From assembly GCF_910591885.1 (NCBI RefSeq), contig NW_025963551.1, positions 2,232,001 to 2,296,000 of the forward strand: a stretch of DNA of 64,000 nucleotides, given 5' to 3'. Under the pieces are notes generated by a model. That model made no database searches, had not been told where the DNA came from, and saw nothing but the letters and a program-made list of their open reading frames with translations. This document shows, in pieces, positions 21,345 through 34,400 of this stretch; the stretch's first letter is position 1; the number at the start of each line of letters is the position of its first letter. Both the position numbers and the translations under genes were made by a program. Source of the stretch: Bombus terrestris (lineage: Eukaryota; Arthropoda; Insecta; Hymenoptera; Apidae).

Positions 21345-24295
21345 ATTTGAAGTTAGTCCCCTCCTTATCGGATAACGAAAGCAAGAGGAATTGGTTTTAG
21401 GTTAGGCTATAGTTATCGGGCGAGCACAGGGAGCGAGGGACGTGTAAGGGTGTGTCACAAACCAACGGTTTGACACATAGGGTCATTGAAATATTCGCAC
21501 CAGCCCCAGGAGCCGGAAGTCTTTATCGAATTGCGTACTGACAAAAGTTTACAGTATATCAATATTTGTACATAAATAGTAATATTTTCACACAGTACAA
21601 TGCAACGTGAGGTCCGAAATCGCTGACAAATTGAGGTAATAATAGCCAATATATGCAGGACAATATAAGATATATGTATAGCTTGGAAATTGTAATCGTT
21701 GATCGCTCGCTCCCCTCGCTCGTAAGAATCTAGTGCAACCTCACAACCGATCCGACACGTTCGCAAATTTGAAATTCGTCGCCTCCTTATCGGATAACGA
21801 ACACAGGGATTGGTTTTAGGTTAGGCTATAGTTATCGATCGAGCGCAGCGAGCGAGGGACGCATAAAGGTATGTCACAAACCAACGGTTTGTCACATAGG
21901 GACATTGAAATATTCGCACCAGCCCTAGGAGTCGGAAGTCTCCATCGAGTTGCCTACTGACCAAAGTTTACAGTTTATCAATAGTTTTACATTAATAGTA
22001 ATATTTTCACACAGTACGGTGCAACGTGAGGTCTGAAATCGCTGACAAAATTGGGTAATAATAGGAAATATATGCAGGAAAATATAAGATATATGTATAG
22101 CTTGGAAATTTTAATCGTTGCTCGCTCGCTCCGCTCGCTCGTAAAAATCTAGTCCAACCTCACAACCGATCCGACACGTTCGCAAATTTGAAATTAGTCC
22201 CCTCCTTATCGAATGGCGAACGTAAGAGGTATTGGTTTTAGGTTAAGCTATAGTTTTCAAGCAAGCGCAGCGAGCGAGGGTCGCGTAAAGGTGTGTCACA
22301 AACCAACGGTTTGTCACATAGGGACATTGAAATATTCGCACCAGCCCTAGGAGTCGGAAGTCTCTATCGAGTTGCCTACTGACAAAAGTTTACAGTTTAT
22401 CAATAGTTTTACATTAATAGTAATATTTTCACACAGTACGGTGCAACGTGAGGTCTGAAATCGCTGACAAAATTGGGTAATAATAGGAAATATATGCAGG
22501 ACAATATAAGATATATGTATAGCTTGGAAATTTTAATCGTTGCTCGCTCGCTCCGCTCGCTCGTAAAAATCTAGTCCAACCTCACAACCGACCCGACACG
22601 TTCGCAAATTTGAAGTTAGTCCCCTCCTTATCGGATAACGAAAGCAAGAGGGATTGGTTTTAGGTTAGGCTATAGTCATCGGGCGAGCACAGGGAGCGAT
22701 GGACGCGTAAGGGTGTGTCACAAACCAACGGTTTGTCACATAGGGACATTGAAATATTCGCACCAGCCCTAGGAGTCGGAAGTCTCTATCGAGTTGCCTA
22801 CTGACCAAAGTTTACAGTTTATCAATAGTTTTACATTAATAGTTATATTTTCACACAGTAGGGTGCAACGTGAGGTCTGAAATCGCTGACAAAATTGGGT
22901 AATAATAGGAAATATATGCAGGACAATATAAGATATAAGTATAGCTTGGAAATTTTAATCGTTGCTCGCTCGCTCCGCTCGCTTGTAAAAATCTAGTCCA
23001 ACCTCACAACCGATCCGACACGTTCGCAAATTTGAAGTTAGTCCCCTCCTTATCGGATAACGAAAGCAAGAGGGATTGGTTTTAGGTTAGGCTATAGTTA
23101 TCGGGCGAGCACAGGGAGCGAGGAACGTGTAAGGGTGTGTCACAAACCAACGGTTTGTCACATAGGGACATTGAAATATTCGCACCAGCCCTAGGAGTCG
23201 GAAGTCTCTATCGAGTTGCCTACAGACCAAAGTTTACAGTTTATCAATAGTTTTACATTAATAGTAATATTTTCACACAGTACGGTGCAACGTGAGGTCC
23301 GAAATCGCTGACAAATTGAGGTAATAATAGGAAATATATGCAGGATAATATAAGATATATGTATAGCTTTGAAATTGTAATCGTTGATCGCTCGCTCCGC
23401 TCGCTCGTAAAAATCTAGTCCAACCTCACAACCGATCCGACACGTTCGCAAATTTGAAATTAGTCCCCTCCTTATCGAATGGCGAACGTAAGAGATATTG
23501 GTTTTAGGTTAGGCTATAGTTTTCAAGCAAGCGCAGCGAGCGAGGGTCGCGTAAAGGTGTGTCACAAACCAACGGTTTGTCACATAGGGACATTGAAATA
23601 TTCGCACCAGCCCTAGGAGTCGGAAGTCTCTATCGAGTTGCCTACTGACCAAAGTTTACAGTTTATCAATAGTTTTACATTAATAGTAATATTTTCACAC
23701 AGTACGGTGCAACGTGAGGTCCGAAATTGCTGACAAATTAAGGTAATAACAGGAAATATATGCACGGCACCATAAGGTATATGTATAGCTTGGAAATTGT
23801 AATCGTTGCTCGCTCGCTCCGCTCGCTCGTAAGAATCTAGTCCAATCTCACAACCGATCCGTCACGTTCGCAAATTTGAAATTAGTCGCCTCCTGATCGG
23901 ATAGCGAACGCAACAGGGATTGGTGTTAGGTTAGGCTATAGTTATCGGGCGAGCACAGCGAGCGAGGGACGCATAAAGGTATGTCACAAACCAACGGTTT
24001 GTCACATAGGGACATTGAAATATTCGCACCAGCCCTAGGAGTCGGAAATCTCTATCGAGTTGCCTACTGACCAAAGTTTACAGTTTATCAATAGTTTTAC
24101 ATTAATAGTAATATTTTCACACAGTACGGTGCAACGTGAGGTCTGACATCGCTGACAAAATTGGGTAATAATAGGAAATATATGCAGGACAATATAAGAT
24201 ATATGTATAGCTTGGAAATTTTAATCGTTGCTCGCTCGCTCCGCTCGCTCGTAAAAATCTAGTCCAACCTCACAACCGATCCGACACGTTCGCAA
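21345..24295 (+). repeat. Seven-monomer higher-order unit (monomers 52-58)
   Basis: The order is L1-R1, L2-R2, L3-R2, L1-R2, L1-R2 variant (CTACAGACCAAAG), L3-R2/R4 chimera, L1b-like-R2. This is the first clear instance of the 7-monomer period that dominates the middle of the window. Most of it is repeated in the next block at an offset of 2951-2954 bp. The change from 2951 to 2954 comes from a 3-bp deletion near 21803. Boundaries are 21766, 22185, 22607, 23029, 23451, 23873 and 24295. Confidence 0.88.
21767..22185 (+). repeat. Shortened monomer (419 bp) with 3-bp deletion
   Basis: At 21798-21811 the sequence is CGAACACAGGGATT, where the related copy at 24718-25139 has CGAACACAAGAGGGATT. The 3-bp loss happened after the seven-monomer duplication, because only the upstream copy has it. 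That is useful for ordering events. Confidence 0.88.
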
Positions 24296-25139
24296 ATTTG
24301 AAGTTAGTCCCCTCCTTATCGGATAACGAAAGCAAGAGGAATTGGTTTTAGGTTAGGCTATAGTTATCGGGCGAGCACAGGGAGCGAGGGACGTGTAAGG
24401 GTGTGTCACAAACCAACGGTTTGACACATAGGGTCATTGAAATATTCGCACCAGCCCCAGGAGCCGGAAGTCTTTATCGAATTGCGTACTGACAAAAGTT
24501 TACAGTATATCAATATTTGTACATAAATAGTAATATTTTCACACAGTACAATGCAACGTGAGGTCCGAAATCGCTGACAAATTGAGGTAATAATAGCCAA
24601 TATATGCAGGACAATATAAGATATATGTATAGCTTGGAAATTGTAATCGTTGATCGCTCGCTCCCCTCGCTCGTAAGAATCTAGTGCAACCTCACAACCG
24701 ATCCGACACGTTCGCAAATTTGAAATTCGTCGCCTCCTTATCGGATAACGAACACAAGAGGGATTGGTTTTAGGTTAGGCTATAGTTATCGATCGAGCGC
24801 AGCGAGCGAGGGACGCATAAAGGTATGTCACAAACCAACGGTTTGTCACATAGGGACATTGAAATATTCGCACCAGCCCTAGGAGTCGGAAGTCTCTATC
24901 GAGTTGCCTACTGACCAAAGTTTACAGTTTATCAATAGTTTTACATTAATAGTAATATTTTCACACAGTACGGTGCAACGTGAGGTCTGAAATCGCTGAC
25001 AAAATTGGGTAATAATAGGAAATATATGCAGGAAAATATAAGATATATGTATAGCTTGGAAATTTTAATCGTTGCTCGCTCGCTCCGCTCGCTCGTAAAA
25101 ATCTAGTCCAACCTCACAACCGATCCGACACGTTCGCAA

Positions 25140-25561
25140 ATTTGAAATTAGTCCCCTCCTTATCGAATGGCGAACGTAAGAGGTATTGGTTTTAGGTTAA
25201 GCTATAGTTTTCAAGCAAGCGCAGCGAGCGAGGGTCGCGTAAAGGTGTGTCACAAACCAACGGTTTGTCACATAGGGACATTGAAATATTCGCACCAGCC
25301 CTAGGAGTCGGAAGTCTCTATCGAGTTGCCTACTGACAAAAGTTTACAGTTTATCAATAGTTTTACATTAATAGTAATATTTTCACACAGTACGGTGCAA
25401 CGTGAAGTCTGAAATCGCTGACAAAATTGGGTAATAATAGGAAATATATGCAGGACAATATAAGATATATGTATAGCTTGGAAATTTTAATCGTTGCTCG
25501 CTCGCTCCGCTCGCTCGTAAAAATCTAGTCCAACCTCACAACCGACCCGACACGTTCGCAA
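25140..25561 (+). repeat. Reference monomer, type L3-R2
   Basis: It has the L3 left part in its GCAAGCGCAGCG form joined to an R2 right part. The CCCTAG of R2 puts a stop in the plus-strand frame that is open in L3-R3 copies, cutting it to about 45 codons. This copy and the one at 22186-22607 also have GGTTAAGC in place of GGTTAGGC, so only one TTAGG unit is intact. Confidence 0.88.
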
Positions 25562-25983
25562 ATTTGAAGTTAGTCCCCTCCTTATCGGACAACGAAAGCA
25601 AGAGGGATTGGTTTTAGGTTAGGCTATAGTCATCGGGCGAGCACAGGGAGCGATGGACGCGTAAGGGTGTGTCACAAACCAACGGTTTGTCACATAGGGA
25701 CATTGAAATATTCGCACCAGCCCTAGGAGTCGGAAGTCTCTATCGAGTTGCCTACTGACCAAAGTTTACAGTTTATCAATAGTTTTACATTAATAGTTAT
25801 ATTTTCACACAGTAGGGTGCAACGTGAGGTCTGAAATCGCTGACAACATTGGGTAATAATAGGAAATATATGCAGGACAATATAAGATATAAGTATAGCT
25901 TGGAAATTTTAATCGTTGCTCGCTCGCTCCGCTCGCTTGTAAAAATCTAGTCCAACCTCACAACCGATCCGACACGTTCGCAA
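25562..25983 (+). repeat. Reference monomer, type L1-R2
   Basis: It has the L1 left part (AAGTTAGTCCCC, CGGGCGAGCACAGGGAGCG) with an R2 right part (CCCTAGGAGTCGG, AATAATAGG). It shows that left and right parts assort independently: L1 occurs with both R1 and R2. This copy carries GTCATCGGG, GCGATGGACG and ATAGTTATATTTTC, private marks shared with 22608-23029. Confidence 0.88.
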
Positions 25984-26827
25984 ATTTGAAGTTAGTCCCC
26001 TCCTTATCGGATAACGAAAGCAAGAGGGATTGGTTTTAGGTTAGGCTATAGTTATCGGGCGAGCACAGGGAGCGAGGAACGTGTAAGGGTGTGTCACAAA
26101 CCAACGGTTTGTCACATAGGGACATTGAAATATTCGCACCAGCCCTAGGAGTCGGAAGTCTCTATCGAGTTGCCTACAGACCAAAGTTTACAGTTTATCA
26201 ATAGTTTTACATTAATAGTAATATTTTCACACAGTACGGTGCAACGTGAGGTCCGAAATCGCTGACAAATTGAGGTAATAATAGGAAATATATGCAGGAT
26301 AATATAAGATATATGTATAGCTTTGAAATTGTAATCGTTGATCGCTCGCTCCGCTCGCTCGTAAAAATCTAGTCCAACCTCACAACCGATCCGACACGTT
26401 CGCAAATTTGATATTAGTCCCCTCCTTATCGAATGGCGAACGTAAGAGATATTGGTTTTAGGTTAGGCTATAGTTTTCAAGCAAGCGCAGCGAGCGAGGG
26501 TCGCGTAAAGGTGTGTCACAAACCAACGGTTTGTCACATAGGGACATTGAAATATTCGCACCAGCCCTAGGAGTCGGAAGTCTCTATCGAGTTGCCTACT
26601 GACCAAAGTTTACAGTTTATCAATAGTTTTACATTAATAGTAATATTTTCACACAGTACGGTGCAACGTGAGGTCCGAAATCGCTGACAAATTGAGGTAA
26701 TAATAGGAAATATATGCAGGATAATATAAGATATATGTATAGCTTGGAAATTGTAATCGTTGCTCGCTCGCTCCGCTCGCTCGTAAGAATCTAGTCCGAC
26801 CTCACAACCGATCCGACACGTTCGCAA

Positions 26828-28515
26828 ATTTGAAGTTAGTCCCCTCCTTATCGGATAACGAAAGCAAGAGGGATTGGTTTTAGGTTAGGCTATAGTTATC
26901 GGGCGAGTACAGGGAGCGAGGGACGTGTAAGGGTGTGTCACAAACCAACGGTTTGTCACATAAGGTCATTGAAATATTCGCACCAGCCCCAGGAGCCGGA
27001 AGTCTTTATCGAATTGCGTACTGACAAAAGTTTACAGTATATCAATATTTGTACATAAATAGTAATATTATCACACAGTACAATGCAACCTGAGGTCCGA
27101 AATCGCTGACAAATTGAGGTAATAATAGGAAATATATGCAGGATAATATAAGATATATGTATAGCTTGGAAATTGTAATCGTTGATCGCACGCTCCCCTC
27201 GCTCGTAAGAATCTAGTCCAACCTCACAACCGATCCGACACGTTCGCAAATTTGAAAATAGTCGCCTCCTTATCGGATAACGAACACAAGAGGGATTGGT
27301 TTTAGGTTAGGCTATAGTTATCGATCGAGCGCAGCGAGCGAGGGACGCATAAAGGTATGTCACAAACCAACGGTTTGTCACATAGGGACATTGAAATATT
27401 CGCACCAGCCCTAGGAGTCGGAAGTCTCTATCGAGTTGCCTACTGACCAAAGTTTACAGTTTATCAATAGTTTTACATTAATAGTAATATTTTCACACAG
27501 TACGGTGCAACGTGAGGTCTGAAATCGCTGACAAAATTGGGTAATAATAGGAAATATATGCAGGACAATATAAGATATATGTATAGCTTGGAAAATTTAA
27601 TCGTTGCTCGCTCGCTCCGCTCGCTCGTAAAAATCTAGTCCAACCTCACAACCGATCCGACACGTTCGCAAATTTGAAATTAGTCCCCTCCTTATCGAAT
27701 GGCGAACGTAAGAGATATTGGTTTTAGGTTAGGCTATAGTCTTCAAGCAAGCGCAGCGAGCGAGGGTCGCGTAAAGGTGTGTCACAAACCAACGGTTTGT
27801 CACATAGGGACATTGAAATATTCGCACCAGCCCTAGGAGTCGGAAGTCTCTATCGAGTTGCCTACTGACCAAAGTTTACAGTTTATCAATAGTTTTACAT
27901 TAATAGTAATATTTTCACACAGTACGGTGCAACGTGAGGTCTGAAATCGCTGACAAAATTGGGTAATAATAGGAAATATATGCAGGACAATATAAGATAT
28001 ATGTATAGCTTGGAAATTTTAATCGTTGCTCGCTCGCTCCGCTCGCTCGTAAAAATCTAGTCCAACCTCACAACCGACCCGACACGTTCGCAAATTTGAA
28101 GTTAGTCCCCTCCTTATCGGATAACGAAAGCAAGAGGGATTGGTTTTAGGTTAGGCTATAGTCATCGGGCGAGCACAGGGAGCGAGGGACGCGTAAGGGT
28201 GTGTCACAAACCAACGGTTTGTCACATAGGGACATTGAACTATTCGCACCAGCCCTAGGAGTCGGAAGTCTCTATCGAGTTGCCTACTGACCAAAGTTTA
28301 CAGTTTATCAATAGTTTTACATTAATAGTTATATTTTCACACAGTACGGTGCAACGTGAGGTCTGAAATCGCTGACAAAATTGGGTAATAATAGGAAATA
28401 TATGCAGGACAATATAAGATATAAGTATAGCTTGGAAATTTTAATCGTTGCTCGCTCGCTCCGCTCGCTTGTAAAAATGTAGTCCAACCTCACAACCGAT
28501 CCGACACGTTCGCAA
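26828..28515 (+). repeat. Four-monomer unit (65-68)
   Basis: The order is L1-R1, L2-R2, L3-R2, L1-R2, with boundaries at 27249, 27671, 28093 and 28515. The last three are closely related to 21767-23029 at an offset of 5486 bp (13 monomers), sharing GTCATCGGGCG in the L1-R2 copy and ATAGTTATATTTTC in the copy after it. It is a shortened version of the 7-monomer cycle. Confidence 0.85.
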
Positions 28516-31469
28516 ATTTGAAGTTAGTCCCCTCCTTATCGGATAACGAAAGCAAGAGGGATTGGTTTTAGGTTAGGCTATAGTTATCGGGCGAGCACAG
28601 GGAGCGAGGAACGTGTAAGGGTGTGTCACAAACCAACGGTTTGTCACATAGGGTCATTGAAATATTCGCACCAGCCCCAGGAGCCGGAAGTCTTTATCGA
28701 ATTGCGTACTGACAAAAGTTTACAGTATATCAATATTTGTACATAAATAGTAATATTTTCACACAATACAATGCAACGTGAGGTCCGAAATCGCTGACAA
28801 ATTGAGGTAATAATAGGAAATATATGCAGGACAATATAAGATATATGTATAGCTTGGAAATTGTAATCGTTGATCGCTCGCTCCCCTCGCTCGTAAGAAT
28901 CTAGTGCAACCTCACAACCGATCCCACACGTTCGCAAATTTGAAATTAGTCGCCTCCTTATCGGATAACGAACACAAGAGGAATTGGTTTTAGGTTAGGC
29001 TATAGTTATCGATCGAGCGCAGCGAGCGAGGGACGCATAAAGGTATGTCACAAACCAACGGTTTGTCACATTGGGACATTGAAATATTCGCACCAGCCCT
29101 AGGAGTCGGAAGTCTCTATCGAGTTGCCTACTGACCAAAGTTTACAGTTTATCAATAGTTTTACATTAATAGTAATATTTTCACACAGTACGGTGCAACG
29201 TGAGGTCTGAAATCGCTGACAAAATTGGGTAATAATAGGAAATATATGCAGGACAATATAAGATATATGTATAGCTTGGAAATTTTAATCGTTGCTCGCT
29301 CGCTCCGCTCGCTCGTAAAAATCTAGTCCAACCTCACAACCGATCCGACACGTTCGCAAATTTGAAATTAGTCCCCTCCTTATCGAATGGCGAACGTAAG
29401 AGGTATTGGTTTTAGGTTAGGCTATAGTTTTCAAGCAAGCGCAGCGAGCGAGGGTCGCGTAAAGGTGTGTCACAAACCAACGGTTTGTCACATAGGGACA
29501 TTGAAATATTCGCACCAGCCCTAGGAGTCGGAAGTCTCTATCGAGTTGCCTACTGACAAAAGTTTACAGTTTATCAATAGTTTTACATAAATAGTAATAT
29601 TTCCACATAGTACGGTGCAACGTAAGGTCCGAAATCGCTGACAAATTGAGGTAATAACAGGAAATATATGCAAGGCAATATAAGGTATATGTATAGCTTG
29701 GAAATTGTAATCGTTGCTCGCTCGCTCCGCTCGCTCGTAAGAATCTAGTCCAACCTCCCAACCGATCCGACACGTTCGCAAATTTGAAATTAGTCCCCTC
29801 CTTTTCGAATGGCGAACGTAAGAGATATTGGTTTTAGGTTAGGCTATAGTTTTCAAGCGAGCGCAGCGAGCGAGGGTCGCGTAAAGGTGTGTCACAAACC
29901 AACGGTTTGGCACTTAGGGACATTGAAATATTCGCACCAGCCCGAGGAGTCGGAAGTCTTTATCGCGTTGCCTACTGACAAAAGTTTACAGTATATCAAT
30001 ATTTGTACATAAATAGTAATATTTTCACACAGTACAGTGCAACGTGAGGTCCGAAATCGCTGACCAATTGAGGTAATAACAGGAAATATATGCAAGGCAA
30101 TATAAGGTATATGTATAGCTTGGAATTTGTAATCGTTGCTCGCTCGCTCCGCTCGCTCGTAAGAATCTAGTGCAACCTCACAACCGATCTGACACGTTCG
30201 CAAATTTGAAATTAGTCGCCACCTGATCGGATAACGAACACAAGAGGGATTGGTTTTAGGTTAGGCTATAGTTATCGATCGAGCGCAGCGAGCGAGGGAC
30301 GCATAAAGGTGTGTCACAAATCATCGGTTTGGCACATAGGGACATTGAAATATTCGCACCAGCCCTAGGAGTCGGAAGTCTCTATCGAGTTGCCTACTGA
30401 CCAAAGTTTACAGTTTATCAATAGTTTTACATTAATAGTAATATTTTCACACAGTACGGTGCAACGTGAGGTCTGAAATCGCTGACAAAATTGGGTAATA
30501 ATAGGAAATATATGCAGGACAATATAAGATATATGTATAGCTTGGAAATTTTAATCGTTGCTCGCTCGCTCCGCTCGCTCGTAAAAATCTAGTCCAACCT
30601 CACAACCGATCCGACACGTTCGCAAATTTGAAATTAGTCCCCTCCTTATCGAATGGCGAACGTAAGAGGTATTGGTTTTAGGTTAGGCTATAGTTTTCAA
30701 GCAAGCGCAGCGAGCGAGGGTCGCGTAAAGGTGTGTCACAAACCAACGGTTTGTCACATAGGGACATTGAAATATTCGCACCAGCCCTAGGAGTCGGAAG
30801 TCTCTATCGAGTTGCCTACTGACAAAAGTTTACAGTTTATCAATAGTTTTACATAAATAGTAATATTTTCACACAGTACGGTGCAACGTAAGGTCCGAAA
30901 TCGCTGACAAATTGAGGTAATAACAGGAAATATATGCAAGGCAATATAAGGTATATGTATAGCTTGGAAATTGTAATCGTTGCTCGCTCGCTCCGCTCGC
31001 TCGTAAGAATCTAGTCCAACCTCCCAACCGATCCGACACGTTCGCAAATTTGAAATTAGTCCCCTCCTTTTCGAATGGCGAACGTAAGAGATATTGGTGT
31101 TAGGTTAGGCTATAGTTTTCAAGCGAGCGCAGCGAGCGAGGGTCGCGTAAAGGTGTGTCACAAACCAACGGTTTGGCACTTAGGGACATTGAAATATTCG
31201 CACCAGCCCGAGGAGTCGGAAGTCTTTATCGCGTTGCCTACTGACAAAAGTTTACAGTATATCAATATTTGTACATAAATAGTAATATTTTCACACAGTA
31301 CAGTGCAACGTGAGGTCCGAAATCGCTGACCAATTGAGGTAATAACAGGAAATATATGCAAGGCAATATAAGGTATATGTATAGCTTGGAATTTGTAATC
31401 GTTGCTCGCTCGCTCCGCTCGCTTGTAAGAATCTAGTCCGACCTCACAACCGATCCGACACGTTCGCAA
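28516..31469 (+). repeat. Seven-monomer higher-order unit (69-75)
   Basis: The order is L1-R1, L2-R2, L3-R2/R3, L3-R3, L2-R2, L3-R2/R3, L3-R3. Within the unit, monomers 71-72 and 74-75 form a nested repeat at an offset of 1266 bp. The L1-R1 copy (28516-28937) has the private marks CACACAATACAATGC and GATCCCACACG. These recur only at 37378-37799, 8862 bp (21 monomers) away. Confidence 0.88.
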
Positions 31470-34400
31470 ATTTGAAGTTAGTCCCCTCCTTATCGGATAA
31501 CGAAAGCAAGAGGGATTGGTTTTAGGTTAGGCTATAGTTATCGGGCGAGCACAGGGAGCGAGGGACGTGTAAGGGTGTGTCACAAACCAACGGTTTGTCA
31601 CATAGGGTCATTGAAATATTCGCACCAGCCCCAGGAGCCGGAAGTCTTTATCGAATTGCGTACTGACAAAAGTTTACAGTATATCAATATTTGTACATAA
31701 ATAGTAATATTTTCACACAGTACAATGCAACCTGAGGTCCGAAATCGCTGACAAATTGAGGTAATAATAGGAAATATATGCAGGACAATATAAGATATAT
31801 GTATAGCTTGGAAATTGTAATCGTTGATCGCTCGCTCCCCTCGCTCGTAGGAATCTAGTCCAACCTCACAACCGATCCGACACGTTCGCAAATTTGAAAT
31901 TAGTCGCCTCCTTATCGGATAACGAACACAAGAGGGATTGGTTTTAGGTTAGGCTATAGTTATCGATCGAGCGCAGCGAGCGAGGGACGCATAAAGGTAT
32001 GTCACAAACCAACGGTTTGTCACATAGGGACATTGAAATATTCGCACCAGCCCTAGGAGTCGGAAGTCTCTATCGAGTTGCCTACTGACCAAAGTTTACA
32101 GTTTATCAATAGTTTTACATTAATAGTAATATTTTCACACAGTACGGTGCAACGTGAGGTCTGAAATCGCTGACAAAATTGGGTAATAATAGGAAATATA
32201 TGCAGCACAATACAAGATATATGTATAGCTTGGAAATTTTAATCGTTGCTCGCTCGCTCCGCTCGCTCGTAAAAATCTAGTCCAACCTCACAACCGATCC
32301 GACACGTTCGCAAATTTGAAATTAGTCCCCTCCTTATCGAATGGCGAACGTAAGAGATATTGGTTTTAGGTTAGGCTAAAGTTTTCAAGCAAGCGCAGCG
32401 AGCGAGGGTCGCGTAAAGGTGTGTCACAAACCAACGGTTTGTCACATTGGGACATTGAAATATTCGCACCAGCCCTAGGAGTCGGAAGTCTCTATCGAGT
32501 TGCCTACTGACCAAAGTTTACAGTTTATCAATAGTTTTACATTAATAGTAATATTTTCACATAGTACGGTGCAACGTAAGGTCCGAAATCGCTGACAAAT
32601 TGAGGTAATAACAGGAAATATATGCAAGGCAATATAAGGTATATGTATAGCTTGGAAATTGTAATCGTTGCTCGCTCGCTCCGCTCGCTCGTAAGAATCT
32701 AGTCCAACCTCCCAACCGATCCGACACGTTCGCAAATTTGAAATTAGTCCCCTCCTTTTCGAATGGCGAACGTAAGAGATATTGGTTTTAGGTTAGGCTA
32801 TAGTTTTCAAGCGAGCGCAGCGAGCGAGGGTCGCGTAAAGGTGTGTCACAAACCAACGGTTTGGCACTTAGGGACATTGAAATATTCGCACCAGCCCGAG
32901 GAGTCGGAAGTCTTTATCGCGTTGCCTACTGACAAAAGTTTACAGTATATCAATATTTGTACATAAATAGTAATATTTTCACACAGTACAGTGCAACGTG
33001 AGGTCCGAAATCGCTGACCAATTGAGGTAATAACAGGAAATATATGCAAGGCAATATAAGGTATATGTATAGCTTGGAATTTGTAATCGTTGCTCGCTCG
33101 CTCCGCTCGCTCGTAAGAATCTAGTGCAACCTCACAACCGATCTGACACGTTCGCAAATTTGAAATTAGTCGCCACCTGATCGGATAACGAACACAAGAG
33201 GGATTGGTTTTAGGTTAGGCTATAGTTATCGATCGAGCGCAGCGAGCGAGGGACGCATAGAGGTGTGTCACAAATCATCGGTTTGGCACATAGGGACATT
33301 GAAATATTCGCACCAGCCCGAGGAGCCGGAAGTCTCTATCGAGTTGCCTACTGACCAAAGTTTACAGTTTATCAATAGTTTTACATTAATAGTAATATTT
33401 TCACACAGTACGGTGCAACGTGAGGTCTGAAATCGCTGACAAAATTGGGTAATAATAGGAAATATATGCAGGACAATATAAGATATATGTATAGCTTGGA
33501 AATTTTAATCGTTGCTCGCTCGCTCCGCTCGCTCGTAAAAATCTAGTCCAACCTCACAACCGATCCGACACGTTCGCAAATTTGAAATTAGTCCCCTCCT
33601 TATCGAATGGCGAACGTAAGAGGTATTGGTTTTAGGTTAGGCTATAGTTTTCAAGCAAGCGCAGCGAGCGAGGGTCGCGTAAAGGTGTGTCACAAACCAA
33701 CGGTTTGTCACATAGGGACATTGAAATATTCGCACCAGCCCCAGGAGTCGGAAGTCTCTATCGAGTTGCCTACTGACAAAAGTTTACAGTTTATCAATAG
33801 TTTTACATAAATAGTAATATTTCCACATAGTACGGTGCAACGTAAGGTCCGAAATCGCTGACAAATTGAGGTAATAACAGGAAATATATGCAAGGCAATA
33901 TAAGGTATATGTATAGCTTGGAAATTGTAATCGTTGCTCGCTCGCTCCGCTCGCTCGTAAGAATCTAGTCCAACCTCCCAACCGATCCGACACGTTCGCA
34001 AATTTGAAATTAGTCCCCTCCTTTTCGAATGGCGAACGTAAGAGATATTGGTGTTAGGTTAGGCTATAGTTTTCAAGCGAGCGCAGCGAGCGAGGGTCGC
34101 GTAAAGGTGTGTCACAAACCAACGGTTTGGCACTTAGGGACATTGAAATATTCGCACCAGCCCGAGGAGTCGGAAGTCTTTATCGCGTTGCCTACTGACA
34201 AAAGTTTACAGCATATCAATATTTGTACATAAATAGTAATATTTTCACACAGTACAGTGCAACGTGAGGTCCGAAATCGCTGACCAATTGAGGTAATAAC
34301 AGGAAATATATGCAAGGCAATATAAGGTATATGTATAGCTTGGAATTTGTAATCGTTGCTCGCTCGCTCCGCTCGCTTGTAAGAATCTAGTCCGACCTCA

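Larger units (their letters stand above)
20764..26668 (+). repeat. Tandem duplication of about 2951 bp (seven monomers)
   Basis: Copy one is roughly 20764-23714 and copy two roughly 23715-26668. The join lies in the monomer 23452-23873. Its first half matches the first half of 26406-26827 and its second half matches the second half of 20501-20922 (GAAATTGCTGACAAATTAAGG, GGCACCATAAGG, CCGTCACG). The match is close to complete over nearly 3 kb, which points to a recent event. Confidence 0.85.
24296..26827 (+). repeat. Second copy of the seven-monomer unit, cut to 6 monomers (59-64)
   Basis: The order is L1-R1, L2-R2, L3-R2, L1-R2, L1-R2 variant, L3-R2. The first five monomers match 21345-23451 almost base for base. 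By eye I find only a few differences, for example GGATAACG/GGACAACG near 22636/25589 and CAAAATTGGG/CAACATTGGG near 22891/25846. The sixth monomer keeps its original right half, unlike the chimeric sixth monomer in the first copy. Confidence 0.88.
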
